Notes under the pieces: generated by a model
The model's input: the letters and a program-made list of their open reading frames with translations, nothing else
Told to the model about the DNA's origin: nothing
Database searches by the model: none
Made by a program: the position numbers and the translations under genes
Shown: one piece after another, positions 48,478 through 57,118 of the stretch
How the letters are laid out: every line of letters begins with the position of its first letter
How positions within the stretch are numbered: the first letter of the stretch is position 1
Origin: Pseudoflavonifractor sp. MSJ-37
GTDB taxonomy: Bacteria; Bacillota; Clostridia; Oscillospirales; Oscillospiraceae
Direction: 5' to 3'
Assembly (NCBI RefSeq): GCF_018917965.1
Contig: NZ_JAHLPP010000003.1
Span: 124,001 to 188,000, forward strand
DNA length: 64,000 nt

Positions 48478-48824
48478 TGCTGTTTTAGGAAAGAAATCCG
48501 GATGAAACAGCTGGAACGGCTATATGATATTCTAAAAAGCTCTAAGAACTAAAGGGGGCGGTGAAAGAGCGTGCCCGTCTGATCTGCCGCAGAAATAAAA
48601 ACGGCTATGCGCTTACAGCCCACATACAGATAAACTCCCTTGTCCCGCGTGGCGGAGCCGGATGGCTCTGCTGTCTTTACCACGGGGATTTTTGAGATAG
48701 GCACTGTTGCGGTCTTTTTGACCTGCAATAGTGCCTTTTGCCATGTTGCGCCGCGTCATTCCCGGTGCAGGGGACCACCGTTGTGAGATTTTCAAAAATC
48801 TTACGAAACGGAGGAAATTCTGCA
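48478..48824 (+). other. Intergenic region before the sigma-like gene
   Basis: About 350 bases with no supported gene. A short frame from 48502 (MKQLERLYDILKSSKN) has no good ribosome site. The DNA changes character near 48600 and may hold the left end of the decayed transposon. Confidence 0.5.
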
Positions 48825-49202
48825 TTGGACTGGAAGAAAATTGTCGCAGATGAGGATCGCATCATTCGCAATGCTGACCGGCGTTTTCGTCGACACAGCT
48901 ATTCGCTGGAAAGCATGAGTGATGAGTTCGTTTACATGAACTGTCGCATGGCTGAGCACAGTGATCCGCTGGAGGAAGTTCTGATTACTGACTTCGTAGA
49001 TACTGTCCGGAATGAGCAGCTTGCGGTTGCATTGCGTCAGCTCACAGATAGGCAGAGACGGATGATCGAGCTTGCCTATTGGGAGGGATATCCTTTCAAG
49101 GACATCGCTGTGATCATGGGCTGCAAGCCCAATACTGTATCTCAGCTTATCAGCCGCGCCAAAAGATATATCTACATCGCACTGACCCAAAAAGTGCCGT
49201 AA
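48825..49202 (+). CDS. Sigma-70 family region 4 protein (transposon type)
   Basis: I chose the TTG at 48825, ten bases after GGAGG; no good ATG exists. The ~125-residue protein begins DWKKIVADEDRIIRNADRRF. It ends with a helix-turn-helix of sigma region 4 type (LRQLTDRQRRMIELAYWEGY, FKDIAVIMGCKPNTVSQLIS). Such sigma-like proteins are common near the recombinase end of clostridial integrative elements and probably control transfer genes. Region 2 is absent or very degenerate. Confidence 0.83.
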   Translation: MDWKKIVADEDRIIRNADRRFRRHSYSLESMSDEFVYMNCRMAEHSDPLEEVLITDFVDTVRNEQLAVALRQLTDRQRRMIELAYWEGYPFKDIAVIMGCKPNTVSQLISRAKRYIYIALTQKVP

Positions 49203-49308
49203 GTCAAAAGTAATTCAAAAATTTTCCTCGGTATAGATTTTTGACCTTCTGCCATGACCGATGATTAGAGGGGTTTACCCTCAATGAAAATGCAGGAGGT
49301 ATCTACCT

Positions 49309-49470
49309 ATGGAAAATTTGATTCGTGCCATTCGGCTGCACCCCGGTGAGAGTGTTTTGATCCTCGCACCGGAAAACCCACCTACGCCGCCTGCGGCGCT
49401 GCTGTTCACTACTGAACCGTCCCACGATGATGATACAGACAGCATTGCCGTTCTGATGCGAGTAGTGTAA
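49309..49470 (+). CDS. Small acidic protein of the transposon remnant
   Basis: This 53-residue frame starts nine bases after AGGAGGT and ends one base before the next gene. It encodes MENLIRAIRLHPGESVLILA, a Pro/Ala linker and an acidic SHDDDTDSIAVLMRVV tail. Strong ribosome site and coupling support a real gene. No function is known. Confidence 0.65.
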   Translation: MENLIRAIRLHPGESVLILAPENPPTPPAALLFTTEPSHDDDTDSIAVLMRVV

Positions 49471-49875
49471 ATGGCAGTCTATATTGTGACGGTGCCGGAT
49501 GCGGATCGCCAGATGCAAGCGGTGGAGGTGTCGCTGGAAGTCTATCAGGTCTTTATTGATGGGCATCGTGCAGAACAGCGGGAACGCTATGAGCGCCGAA
49601 AGCATCTGGACAGCCGTCCGCTGGAATGCTGCCTGTACGGAAAAAGCGTATCCGAAACGCTGGAGGAAACCTTTGAACGGATGGAATTGGTGGAAAAGGT
49701 GTGGGCAGGGCTATCACGCCTTTCTCCCAAACAGCGTCAGCGGCTTATCCTGCATTTCTGGTCGGGCTATTCCTATGCAGAGATTGCGGCAATGGAAAAC
49801 TGCAACAAGGCAACGGTGATGCGCTCTGTAAAAACCGGCTTGAAAAAATTTCAAAAATATTTTTTGGAAACATGA
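49471..49875 (+). CDS. Second sigma-70 family region 4-like protein
   Basis: The ATG directly follows the stop of the small acidic gene. The 134-residue protein has ERRKHLDSRPLECCLYGKSV, then a region 4 helix-turn-helix (LSRLSPKQRQRLILHFWSGY, SYAEIAAMENCNKATVMRSV). It is typical of the second sigma-like protein in Tn4451/CTn-type elements. It may activate the recombinase promoter, as inference. Confidence 0.83.
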   Translation: MAVYIVTVPDADRQMQAVEVSLEVYQVFIDGHRAEQRERYERRKHLDSRPLECCLYGKSVSETLEETFERMELVEKVWAGLSRLSPKQRQRLILHFWSGYSYAEIAAMENCNKATVMRSVKTGLKKFQKYFLET

Positions 49876-50330
49876 CAACTTTCGGCCGATTTCCCTCCTA
49901 TATAGTGAGAGGAACTTTTAGAGCCTTTCATCGTACCTTGAAAAACGGCGGGATTCCGTTCATATCAGCATTCAGGAATTTGAGTGCAATGGTGAGCACG
50001 ACAAAGTGAAGCGCCAAGACCTCCTGCGGATTGGTCAGAGCAGTCCGTCAAAACGATAGCATCAAAGGAGTAGAGCGACACCTTCATTGCTGATACCCCT
50101 CTTGTGGTAAGAGGCGTATTGCCACGACCCATTGCAGGAGATGCCGAACAGATCACCGATCTCGGAGTGTCCGACCAAGACCGACCTGAATGTTCCCGTG
50201 TACCGGGGGTGAGCCGAGGACAAGCCAAGTCCGACAATACGGTACCAAGTGTAAGAAAAGAAAATCGGCGGTACGCCGGAGCAGAAATGCTTCGGCGTAC
50301 TGCCTTGTCATAAAGAAATGGGTGATAAAA
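49876..50330 (+). other. Noncoding region of the transposon remnant
   Basis: No supported gene. It holds a strong inverted repeat near 50267-50305 (cggcggtacgccgg against cttcggcgtactgcc), not followed by a T-run, just before the TnpW-like gene. Short frames here lack ribosome sites. Confidence 0.5.
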
Positions 50331-50489
50331 ATGGATGAACAAAGAGAACCTGATCTCGTCTGCGAACGCAAGATCAAAGGCACGACCTACATCGTTTCCT
50401 CATTCTTCAACCCTGATGCCAAAGAAACGGCAGCAGAGAAAATGGGCCGGATCATCGAACGCGAGTTATCTTGTAAAATGAGCGAATAA
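50331..50489 (+). CDS. TnpW-like transposon protein
   Basis: A 52-residue protein starting at ATG 50331. It encodes MDEQREPDLVCERKIKGTTY, IVSSFFNPDAKETAAEKMGR, LIxREL-like IIERELSCKMSE. The YIVSSFFNPDAKETA core is typical of small TnpW-like proteins encoded with the serine recombinase TnpX in Tn4451-type elements. Its role there is unclear. Confidence 0.8.
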   Translation: MDEQREPDLVCERKIKGTTYIVSSFFNPDAKETAAEKMGRIIERELSCKMSE

Positions 50490-50593
50490 AAAATTTATCA
50501 CTTTAGTGCGATAAATCACTTCCAAGAATAGCGGCGATGCGGTATAATAGGGACATGACCCAAAGCCTTTTCGTTCGCAGATTGGAGGAACTT

Positions 50594-50737
50594 ATGTTAC
50601 AGTCGAATGAAAAGGACAAAATTGAATATGTCGCTCTCTATTGCCGCGTTGAAAACACCGATCCGTTTTCTGATGAAGCAGTGAAAATGCCCATGGAACA
50701 CTGTGCTGCTCTCCTGAAAGAGGGTGCAGTACGATGA
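50594..50737 (+). CDS. Small protein preceding the serine recombinase
   Basis: ATG 50594 follows TTGGAGGAACTT. The 47-residue product (QSNEKDKIEYVALYCRVENT, DPFSDEAVKMPMEHCAALLK) overlaps the ATG of the recombinase fragment by four bases, a typical coupled pair in these elements. The function is unknown. Confidence 0.6.
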   Translation: MLQSNEKDKIEYVALYCRVENTDPFSDEAVKMPMEHCAALLKEGAVR

Positions 50738-50964
50738 TGCCGAACCTCAACGATCTGATGTCCTTTAAGCCGTCTGTGGCTCTTGATGAACCGACCGCGC
50801 TGTACGCCAGACTTTCCGTGGATGACGCGAACGATGGTGACAGCAACAGCATCGTACACCAGAAAGAAATGCTGGAACGCTACTGTAAGGACAACGGCTA
50901 CACCAACGATCCGTTGTGGTGTTCCTGGCAAGCTATACCGGTCTGGACATTTTCTTTTTCGTGA
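50734..50964 (+). pseudogene. Large serine recombinase, N-terminal fragment
   Basis: The 5' end encodes ALDEPTALYARLSVDDANDG and DSNSIVHQKEMLERYCKDNG, the catalytic N-terminus of TnpX/TndX-type large serine recombinases with Arg and the nucleophile Ser in YARLS. After NDPLWCS the reading leaves the family (the expected VDDGYSG region is missing) and stops at 50964. Over 400 residues are lost. The 3' neighbour is unrelated host-type DNA. Confidence 0.87.
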
Positions 50965-51137
50965 TATGTGGTATGTTGCTATCTTCCCGATCGCGCATCT
51001 GGCAAGTTCCTCCATGTGAGTTCTCCTTTGCTTTGGCTGCGATAAGTTTTTCCCATTATAGCACTGTAAATGTGCAAATGCGACGATATTATGCAAATAG
51101 CAGCGGAATGACGATGCCATCCCGCCACTATTTCGAT

Positions 51138-52061
51138 TTAAGTTTTTTCTTTTACCAGAGGATCTGGTCTGTACCCGTCCATCAGAGTATCGTTCTCCAT
51201 GATGAAGGGGGGCGTCGTATCCTGGCCCCAAGAGGTGTCGTATTTCTCCATCAGGTAGTCGCTCAGTTCCGTGCGGTTTTGGAGCTTCACCAAGCGGTAC
51301 GGCTCCTGGAATGCGACCTTTTCGACGAAGTACAGTGTACCATCCTCCGCGGGCAACAGCACACCGACATGACCGATGAAGAGCGTGTTGTCCTCATCCG
51401 AGAATTTATCGTGGAAGACAACAGAGATCATGCTTGCCTTGCTGGCTGTAAATGTGATGCCGCGGGCGGCCCAGCCCTCCTGGAGCGCTTTGACCTGCGC
51501 TTCGACCTCTGTGCTGTCCGCGGCGTTCACCGGTGCGAACAGCGCACAGAATTTGGCGGTGCTGTCACCGCAGAGCGCGTCAGGATCGGCGTCGATCGTC
51601 TCTAGATCGGTAAAGAGCGAGTCCTCGCCCTGCATCTCTGGCTGATCGGCTCCGGCTGTTATGGATCCGCTGAACAGGCCAAATGCCGTGATGCGGCAGT
51701 TGTAGCCAGGAAAACTGCCGTTTGCCGCCGTCCATTCGTCCTGCATTTCGTAGGGATCATACTTGGTGTCGGTCGGCGCGGCGCGCTCGAAGCCATCGGT
51801 CAGCCACTCGCTCTTGACGCTGGCGTTGAACTGGTTCACTCGATCCAGCAGAGTGGTGATGCGGGATCCTTCGATCCCTGCATCGGTAAGAAGCTGCGAG
51901 AGCTGTTTGCGGGAATCGTCATCGGTCAGGTTGGAGTATTCCACCGTTTCCAGCGCAGGCTGATTCGTAGTCGTTTTTTTCTGCTTGCCGCAGCCGGTCG
52001 CCGTGGTAAAGAGCATAAGGACGCATAGCGCAAGCGCCGCGGCTCGAAATTGCTTGTTCAT
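51138..52061 (-). CDS. DUF4300 family lipoprotein
   Basis: The ATG at 52061 follows GAAAGGTGACTCT; upstream in-frame codons are spurious. The ~307-residue protein has a lipoprotein signal (AALALCVLMLFTTATGCGKQ). DUF4300 features follow: VEYSNLTDDDSRKQLSQLLT, FPGYNCRITAFGLFSGSI, SMISVVFHDKFSDEDNTLFI, GHVGVLLPAEDGTLYFVEKV, AFQEPYRLVKLQNRTELSDY and LMEKYDTSWGQD. The family is surface-exposed in Firmicutes with unknown function. It is transcribed toward the transposon remnant. Confidence 0.87.
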   Translation of the reverse strand: MNKQFRAAALALCVLMLFTTATGCGKQKKTTTNQPALETVEYSNLTDDDSRKQLSQLLTDAGIEGSRITTLLDRVNQFNASVKSEWLTDGFERAAPTDTKYDPYEMQDEWTAANGSFPGYNCRITAFGLFSGSITAGADQPEMQGEDSLFTDLETIDADPDALCGDSTAKFCALFAPVNAADSTEVEAQVKALQEGWAARGITFTASKASMISVVFHDKFSDEDNTLFIGHVGVLLPAEDGTLYFVEKVAFQEPYRLVKLQNRTELSDYLMEKYDTSWGQDTTPPFIMENDTLMDGYRPDPLVKEKT

Positions 52062-52576
52062 AGAGTCACCTTTCTGCAAGTCTTGTAGATATTCATCACA
52101 TTGCCCGAGTCGAACACTCAGTATGATACCACTCAGGTAGAAAAAGTCTACAGGAACTTGAAGGAAGGTCGTTTCGTACTCGCACCGCAATGACGCTCGT
52201 TATCGGCAGCCTCTTCGACCGAATGCCATGATCACGTTCGAGTTCTTCTAAAAGATCTTCGATTTTAGGATCGCCTGCTACATGGCTTTTATATTTCGTT
52301 CCTCCTGCAAACAAAAAATAAGCCGGAGCATTTTGAAAATGCTCCGGCCGGTCGACGGATCAGTTTGAGATACCCTCTTTAGCGGTGGAAAATGAAAAGG
52401 GCGCTTCTTAGATGTTTGACCTCGGATCTGCAAAAAGAAGAGTTCGGATCCCTTCAAACCGTGGGGAACTCCGAAAATATCCACTGGAAAAATAGTAAGA
52501 TCTTAGAGATACAAAAAGCCACACCCCTTGGAGTTCTAAGCGTTTTGCCTAAAATATCCAAATCGGTGTGACTTTT
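52062..52576 (-). other. Region between tRNA-Arg and the DUF4300 gene
   Basis: About 515 bases hold two terminator-like stems (52313-52348 and 52513-52577) and no gene that I trust. The first stem has no gene in front of it except the tRNA, which suggests loss of DNA here. It is the kind of scar left by integration and excision next to a tRNA. Confidence 0.5.
52313..52348 (-). terminator. Orphan intrinsic terminator
   Basis: On the minus strand GCCGGAGCATTTT and AAAATGCTCCGGC pair perfectly, followed by TTATTTTTT. No gene end lies just before it. Confidence 0.85.
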
Positions 52577-52577
52577 T
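52513..52577 (-). terminator. Terminator-like inverted repeat after tRNA-Arg
   Basis: aaaaagccacacc (52513-52525) and ggtgtgacttttt (52565-52577) are inverted with one mismatch and overlap the encoded CCA. With a long loop they end in T-runs on both strands, so this could terminate tRNA transcription. Confidence 0.55.
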
Positions 52578-52653
52578 GGTACGGCTGAAGGGATTCGAAC
52601 CCCCGACCTTTTGGTTCGTAGCCAAACACTCTATCCAGCTGAGCTACAGCCGC
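52577..52653 (-). tRNA. tRNA-Arg (ACG)
   Basis: On the minus strand the 77-base gene starts GCGGCTGTAGCTCAGCTGGA. It has the anticodon loop CTACGAA (anticodon ACG), the T-arm GGGGGTTCGAATCCC and the acceptor end CAGCCGT, discriminator A and encoded CCA. The acceptor stem pairs fully with one G-U. ACG is the inosine-modified Arg anticodon in bacteria. Its 3' end points to the mosaic island, a common integration geometry. Confidence 0.97.
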
Positions 52654-52741
52654 ATACCGTCTTGCAATAGTCCGTCGCTGACGACTTAACTATGATACCA
52701 CGATCCGTCGGAGAACGCAAGCCTTTTTTGCGAAAAAAGCG

Positions 52742-52776
52742 AAAAAATTCAGGAGGCCGCACGCGGCGGCCTCCCC
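52742..52776 (-). terminator. Terminator of the cell-wall amidase gene
   Basis: On the minus strand GGAGGCCGCCGCGTGCGGCC with a CTCC end folds into a stem, then TGAATTTTTT. It lies 17 bases after the stop codon. Confidence 0.85.
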
Positions 52777-52792
52777 ATATCCTATATGGACC

Positions 52793-53533
52793 TCAGACCA
52801 GAGTGATGAAGTCAGCGCTGGCCCAGCCCACGAGGCTTCCAGATCGGACCACGTACCAGCCCTGCCACTGGCCCAGGACAGTCAGGGCCGCTCCGTCGTA
52901 GGCCGAGGCGAGGACCGGAGCGGATGGGTCCGGGCGATCCCGGATGTTCAGAGAGCCCCAGTCCACATCCACCACGGCGGCCCGAGCCGGACGGGGCTCC
53001 AGGAAGGGGACGCCGAAATAGACCGTCAGGCCAAGGACTACGGCCCGGGCGATGGCGTCCAGACTGCTCCGGATCCAGGCCGCGTCATCGGCGTTGTCGT
53101 GGTAGCCCAGCTCCAAAAAGACCGACGGGGCCCGGACCTTTCGGACCTCGCCGATGGCCCGGGTGGGCTCTGCCCGCACTTTGCTGGGGATCGGGTAGAC
53201 CGCCTCCAGCTCCGCCCGGATCCGTTCCGCGGCCTCCCGGCCCTGGACGCTGCCGGGGAAGTAAAAGACCAGTACGCCCCGGACCTGCCCATACTGCCCC
53301 TCCGGGGCGGCGTTGGAGTGGAGCGCCAGATGGAGATCGAAGCTCCCGGCGTTGGAGGCCCGGATGGACGAGGCGGCGGTCATGTCCGGCGTATTGCGGA
53401 CGTACCGGATGCCGCTGGCTGAGAGGTAGGGCTCCATGGCATCGGCCAGACGGTTCATCCACTCCTCCTCGGTGCCGCCGCCGGCATACCGATTGTTCTC
53501 CTGGGTGGAAGGGGACAGATAAAGACTGGGCAT
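52793..53533 (-). CDS. Cell-wall N-acetylmuramoyl-L-alanine amidase (Amidase_3) with SH3 domain
   Basis: I chose the ATG at 53533, after AAAAAGGAGG. The ~246-residue enzyme shows LYLSPSTQENNRYAGGGTEE, YVRNTPDMTAASSIRASNAG, LHLALHSNAAPEGQYGQVRG (zinc His) and APSVFLELGYHDNADDAAWI (catalytic Glu). An SH3 domain follows (VDWGSLNIRDRPDPSAPVLA, WASADFITLV). No signal peptide is present, so export would need holin-like or other release. It resembles sporulation or phage-type amidases. An 18-bp perfect inverted repeat covers the ribosome site and start. Confidence 0.9.
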   Translation of the reverse strand: MPSLYLSPSTQENNRYAGGGTEEEWMNRLADAMEPYLSASGIRYVRNTPDMTAASSIRASNAGSFDLHLALHSNAAPEGQYGQVRGVLVFYFPGSVQGREAAERIRAELEAVYPIPSKVRAEPTRAIGEVRKVRAPSVFLELGYHDNADDAAWIRSSLDAIARAVVLGLTVYFGVPFLEPRPARAAVVDVDWGSLNIRDRPDPSAPVLASAYDGAALTVLGQWQGWYVVRSGSLVGWASADFITLV

Positions 53534-53569
53534 AGGATGGACCTCCTTTTTGGTCCATCCTATGCCCAG
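53526..53569 (-). promoter_or_regulatory. Perfect 18-bp inverted repeat over the amidase start
   Basis: ctgggcataggatggacc (53526-53543) and its exact reverse complement (53552-53569) flank an eight-base loop. On the minus strand the ribosome site AAAAGGAGG spans the loop and first stem bases, and the ATG lies in the stem. In mRNA this would strongly block translation unless unfolded. It ends 15 bases from the fdhD stop and might have arisen as a duplicated terminator-like palindrome. Confidence 0.85.
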
Positions 53570-53583
53570 CGAAACGAGTGGTG

Positions 53584-54330
53584 TCAACTCTGGAGGTCGA
53601 TCCGCTCCGGCCAGGTGTAGATGTTCATCCGCTCACCCCGGAGGAAGCCCACCAGCGTGACGTGGTTCTCCTCCGCCAGCCGGATCGACCGGTCGGTAGG
53701 GGCGCCCTTGGAGAGCACCACGGGGATCTTGGCCCGGACGGCCTTCTCCATCATATCGGCGGAGAGACGGCCGCTCACCGCCATGACGCTCTGATCCAGC
53801 GGACGGTGGTGGAGCAGGGCGTAGCCCACGACCTTGTCCACGGCGTTGTGCCGGGCCAGGTCCTCCAGAGAGAGGATCTCCTGACCGGGGGAGAGCAGGG
53901 ACACACAGTGGACGCCGCCGGTCCGGCGGAACAGGGCGGAGGCGTTCAGGTCGTGGCGCATGAGCGCATAGGCCTCCGGGAGCCCCACCCGGATCTCCGG
54001 GGCGGCCGCCGGCGTCTCAGCGGGGGCAGCATCCGGGAAGAGCCGCACATCGGCGGCGGTCCGGTCCGGGGAAAAGGTGAGAGATGCGATCTTCTCCGCG
54101 GAATCGAGATAGCCGCGGCAGTACAGGACTCCTACGACCAGCTCCTGGAGATGAGCTGGGGAGCAGGAGAGGGAGAACACATAGCTGCCGTCCACGGAGA
54201 TACGGACCACATGCTCCACCACGACTTCCTCCTCGCCGGGCGTGGAGGTGTGGTCCTGCACATGGAGGACAGGACGGAGAGTGGAAAGGGGCGAATCAAG
54301 ATCTCGATACATAGATGAAATATGCTCCAT
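53584..54330 (-). CDS. fdhD: FdhD: formate dehydrogenase accessory sulfurtransferase
   Basis: FdhD transfers sulfur from IscS to the molybdenum/tungsten cofactor of formate dehydrogenase. The 248-residue protein shows SLSCSPAHLQELVVGVLYCR, LFRRTGGVHCVSLLSPGQEI, LARHNAVDKVVGYALLHH and AVSGRLSADMMEKAVRAKIP, all family hallmarks. An alternative ATG at 54312 has a better-spaced GGAG and keeps all domains. It lies downstream of the dehydrogenase on the same strand, beyond a terminator, which fits its partner role. Confidence 0.93.
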   Translation of the reverse strand: MEHISSMYRDLDSPLSTLRPVLHVQDHTSTPGEEEVVVEHVVRISVDGSYVFSLSCSPAHLQELVVGVLYCRGYLDSAEKIASLTFSPDRTAADVRLFPDAAPAETPAAAPEIRVGLPEAYALMRHDLNASALFRRTGGVHCVSLLSPGQEILSLEDLARHNAVDKVVGYALLHHRPLDQSVMAVSGRLSADMMEKAVRAKIPVVLSKGAPTDRSIRLAEENHVTLVGFLRGERMNIYTWPERIDLQS

Positions 54331-54366
54331 AAAAACGGCGGGGCGGCCATATGACGTGGCCGCCCC
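54331..54366 (-). terminator. Terminator between formate dehydrogenase and fdhD
   Basis: On the minus strand GGGGCGGCC pairs with GGCCGCCCC around a nine-base loop, then GCCGTTTTT. It ends the NuoE-NuoF-formate dehydrogenase transcript; fdhD would need read-through or its own promoter. Confidence 0.85.
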
Positions 54367-54380
54367 TAGATGTGAGTTTC

Positions 54381-57095
54381 TTACAGTTTGGCGATCTTCA
54401 CGGCGCAGACCTTATACTCAGGCGCCCGGGCGATGCGGTCCAGAGCGGCGTTGGTCAGCCAGTTGCAGTTGCCATCCATGTAGTGGAAGGGCATCCAGCA
54501 CTCGCCGGGAGAGGTCTTGGAACTGACCCGGGCGGTCGTCTCGATGACGCCGCGGCGGGAGGAGACTTGGACAGTCTCACCGTCCGTGATGCCCAGCTTG
54601 GCGGCATCCTGGTCGTTGACCTCGATGAAGGAACCGCCGGCCAGCTCCACGATGCCGGGGGTCTTGTCCGTCATGGCGCAGGCGTTGTAGTGGTACAGGA
54701 TCCGGCCCGTCATCATGATGAGGGGATACTCCTCATCCGGAAGCTCCGCAGAGGGCGTATAGGCCGCCGGACGGAACAGGGCCTTCCCGCGGACACAGTG
54801 GCCCACGTGGAGGATGGGGGTACCAGGATGATCTGCCGTGGGGCAGGGCCACTGGAGCCCCTGACCAGCCACCTCATCACTGTCCAGCCGGGCATGGCTC
54901 ACGCCGCCGTAGCTGGGCGTCAGGGATGCGATCTCGTCCATGATCTGGGCGGGAGTCAGGTGGGGCTGGTCATAGCCCATCCGGCGCATGATCTCGGTGA
55001 AGATCCAGGTGTCGGGCTTGGCATTCCCGGGGACGGTGACAGCCTTGCGGACCCGCTGGATCCGGCGCTCCGTATTGGTGAAGGTGCCTTCCTTCTCGGC
55101 ATAGCTGATGCCGGGCAGGACCACGTCGGCCATCTTGGCGGTCTCAGTGAGGAAGAGCTCGTCTACCACCAGGAAGTCCAGGGAATTCAGGGCCTTCTGT
55201 ACATGATGGGTGTCGGGGTCGGTCCGCATGGGATCCTCACCGAAGATGAAGAGGCCGCGGATCTTGCCCTCCAGCATGGCGGGGAAGCAGTCGGTGGCAT
55301 ACATACCGGGCTGGTCGCTGAGGGAGACGCCCCAGGCCTTCTCGAACTTGGCGCGGGCCTCCGGATCGGTGACCTTCTGGTAGCCGGGGAAGTCGGTGGG
55401 AGAGGCACCCATATCGCAGGCGCCCTGGACGTTGTTCTGACCGCGGATCGGGTTGACGCCGCAACCGGGACGGCCCAGCTTGCCCACCAGCAGGGCCAGG
55501 TTGGCCAGGGACATGACGCCCTCGGTGCCGGTGGAATGCTCAGTGACGCCTAGACAGTAGAGGATGGGGGCCTTGTCTGCCTTGGCATACAGCCGGGCGG
55601 CGGCCCGTAGCTCCCCGGCATCCACGTGACAGATCTCGGCCACCCGCTCGGGGGTGTAGTCCGCGACCATGTCGCGCAGGGCCTCAAAGCCCTCGGTGTG
55701 CTGAGCGATGAAGTCCTTGTCCTCCAGGCCTTCCTCCAGGATGACGTGCATCAGGCCGTTGATGAAGGCGATGTTGGTACCGGGCTTGAGTTTCAGATGG
55801 AACGTAGCCTGCTTGGACAGGCCGATATCACGGGGATCGACGACGATCAGCTTGGCGCCGCGCTGGAGCGCCTGGCGGATCTGCATGCCGAGGACGGGAT
55901 GCGCCTCCTCGGGATTGGAGCCGACGAGCAGGATGACGTCGGACTCATGGGTCACATCGGCGATGGTGTTGGTCATCGCGCCAGACCCCAAAGTGGTTGC
56001 CAGACCGGCAACTGTGGGAGCGTGTCACACACGTGCGCAGTTGTCGGTATTGTGGTTACCGAAGCAAGTGCGCACCATTTTTTGAAGCATGTAGATGTCT
56101 TCGTTGGTGGAGCGGGAGCAGGCAAAACCGGCCAGCGCGCCGTTGCCATGCTCCTGCTTGATGGCCTTGAACTTCGTGGCCACCAGGTCCAGAGCCTCAT
56201 CCCAAGAGGCTTTGCGGAACTCGCCGGTGGAACGGTCCTTGATGAGAGGATCCGTGAGCCGGCGGTCAGAGTGGACGAAATCGAAGGAGCCGTAGCGGCC
56301 CTTCACACAGAGGGTGTTCCGGTTGGAGGGGCCGTCAGCGGCCTCCACTGCCACCACCTTGTTGTCCTTGACCAGCAGGTCATACTGACAGCCCACCGCA
56401 CAGTGGGGGCAGGTGGTGCGGACCTTCTTCTGGATCTGCCAGGGACGGAAGGTCTTCTTCCGTTTGGAGGTCAGAGCGCCGGTGGGGCAGACGGCGGTAC
56501 AGTTGCCGCAGGACTCACAATTGCTCTCCCGCCAGGGCATGCCGAAAGCGGGGCTGATCACGGACTCGAAGCCGCGCTCCATGGTGTCGATGGCGCCGCA
56601 GCCCACGATTTTGTGGCAGGTGTTGACGCAGCGGTGGCACAGGATGCACAGCTTGGGATCGTATGTGAAGAAGGGGTTGGAGTCGTCCACAGGAAGGTTC
56701 GTCATCTCACCGGGACAGCTGGTCTTTTCGACGCCGTACTGATAGCACAGGTCCTGGAGCTTGCACTCGCCGTTGGAGGGGCAGGTGAAGCAGTTGGTGG
56801 GGTGGTTGGAGAGGAGCATATCCAGGATGCCCCGGCGGGCCTTGACCACGCTTTCGCTCTCGGTGAAGATCACATCTCCGTCGGAGCAGTGGGCGGAACA
56901 GGCGGTGTCCATCTTGGACCGGCCCCGGCTCTGGATCTCGACCGTGCAGATCCGGCAGGAGCCGTCAGGCATCAGGCCTTTCAGATAGCAGAGAGTAGGG
57001 ATCTGGATCCCGACCTTTTCCGCTGCCTGAAGGATCGTGGTGCCCTTCTCGACATCGACGGGGATCCCGTCGATGGTGACATGCAGCAAACTCAT
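54381..57095 (-). CDS. fdhA: NAD-linked formate dehydrogenase catalytic subunit, selenoprotein
   Basis: The enzyme interconverts formate and CO2 at a Mo/W-pterin. I start at ATG 57095, after GGAAGGGGATC. The 904-residue protein has a 2Fe-2S domain (CYLKGLMPDGSCRICTVEI), 4Fe-4S clusters (CILCHRCVNTCHKIVGC, CESCGNCTAVCP) and the FdhA cluster CPHCAVGCQYDLL. An in-frame TGA is codon 357 in NTDNCARV-Sec-HAPTVAGL, exactly where FdhF/FdhA carry selenocysteine, with a SECIS hairpin just after it. The molybdopterin dinucleotide domain ends the protein. NuoF- and NuoE-like subunits lie upstream. Confidence 0.95.
55996..56024 (-). promoter_or_regulatory. Bacterial SECIS element of the formate dehydrogenase gene
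   Basis: Immediately after the TGA (56027-56025), on the minus strand, GTTGCC and GGCAAC (56012-56007 and 56001-55996) form a perfect apical stem with a GGTCT loop. This is the same loop as in E. coli fdhF, at the expected distance from the UGA. SelB would bind it to insert selenocysteine. Confidence 0.93.
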
Positions 57096-57118
57096 GATGA
57101 TAAGATCCCCTTCCTGAT

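Larger units (their letters stand above)
48825..50964 (+). mobile_element. Decayed Tn4451-like/large serine recombinase element
   Basis: Two sigma-region-4 proteins, a small acidic protein, a TnpW-like protein and the N-terminus of a large serine recombinase occur in the order found at the recombinase end of Tn4451/Tn5397-type elements. The recombinase is cut off after about 66 codons and the mobilisation genes and payload are missing, so this is a deletion remnant. The boundaries given are those of the genes, not the true ends. Confidence 0.8.

Noticed and set aside
52096-52484. Two short minus-strand frames between tRNA-Arg and the DUF4300 gene
   Set aside because: They span the orphan terminator stem, lack good start sites and show no family features.
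55991-56027. Formate dehydrogenase as a pseudogene split by a nonsense mutation
   Set aside because: The TGA is at the known selenocysteine position and is followed by a SECIS hairpin with a GGTCT loop, so it is recoding rather than decay.
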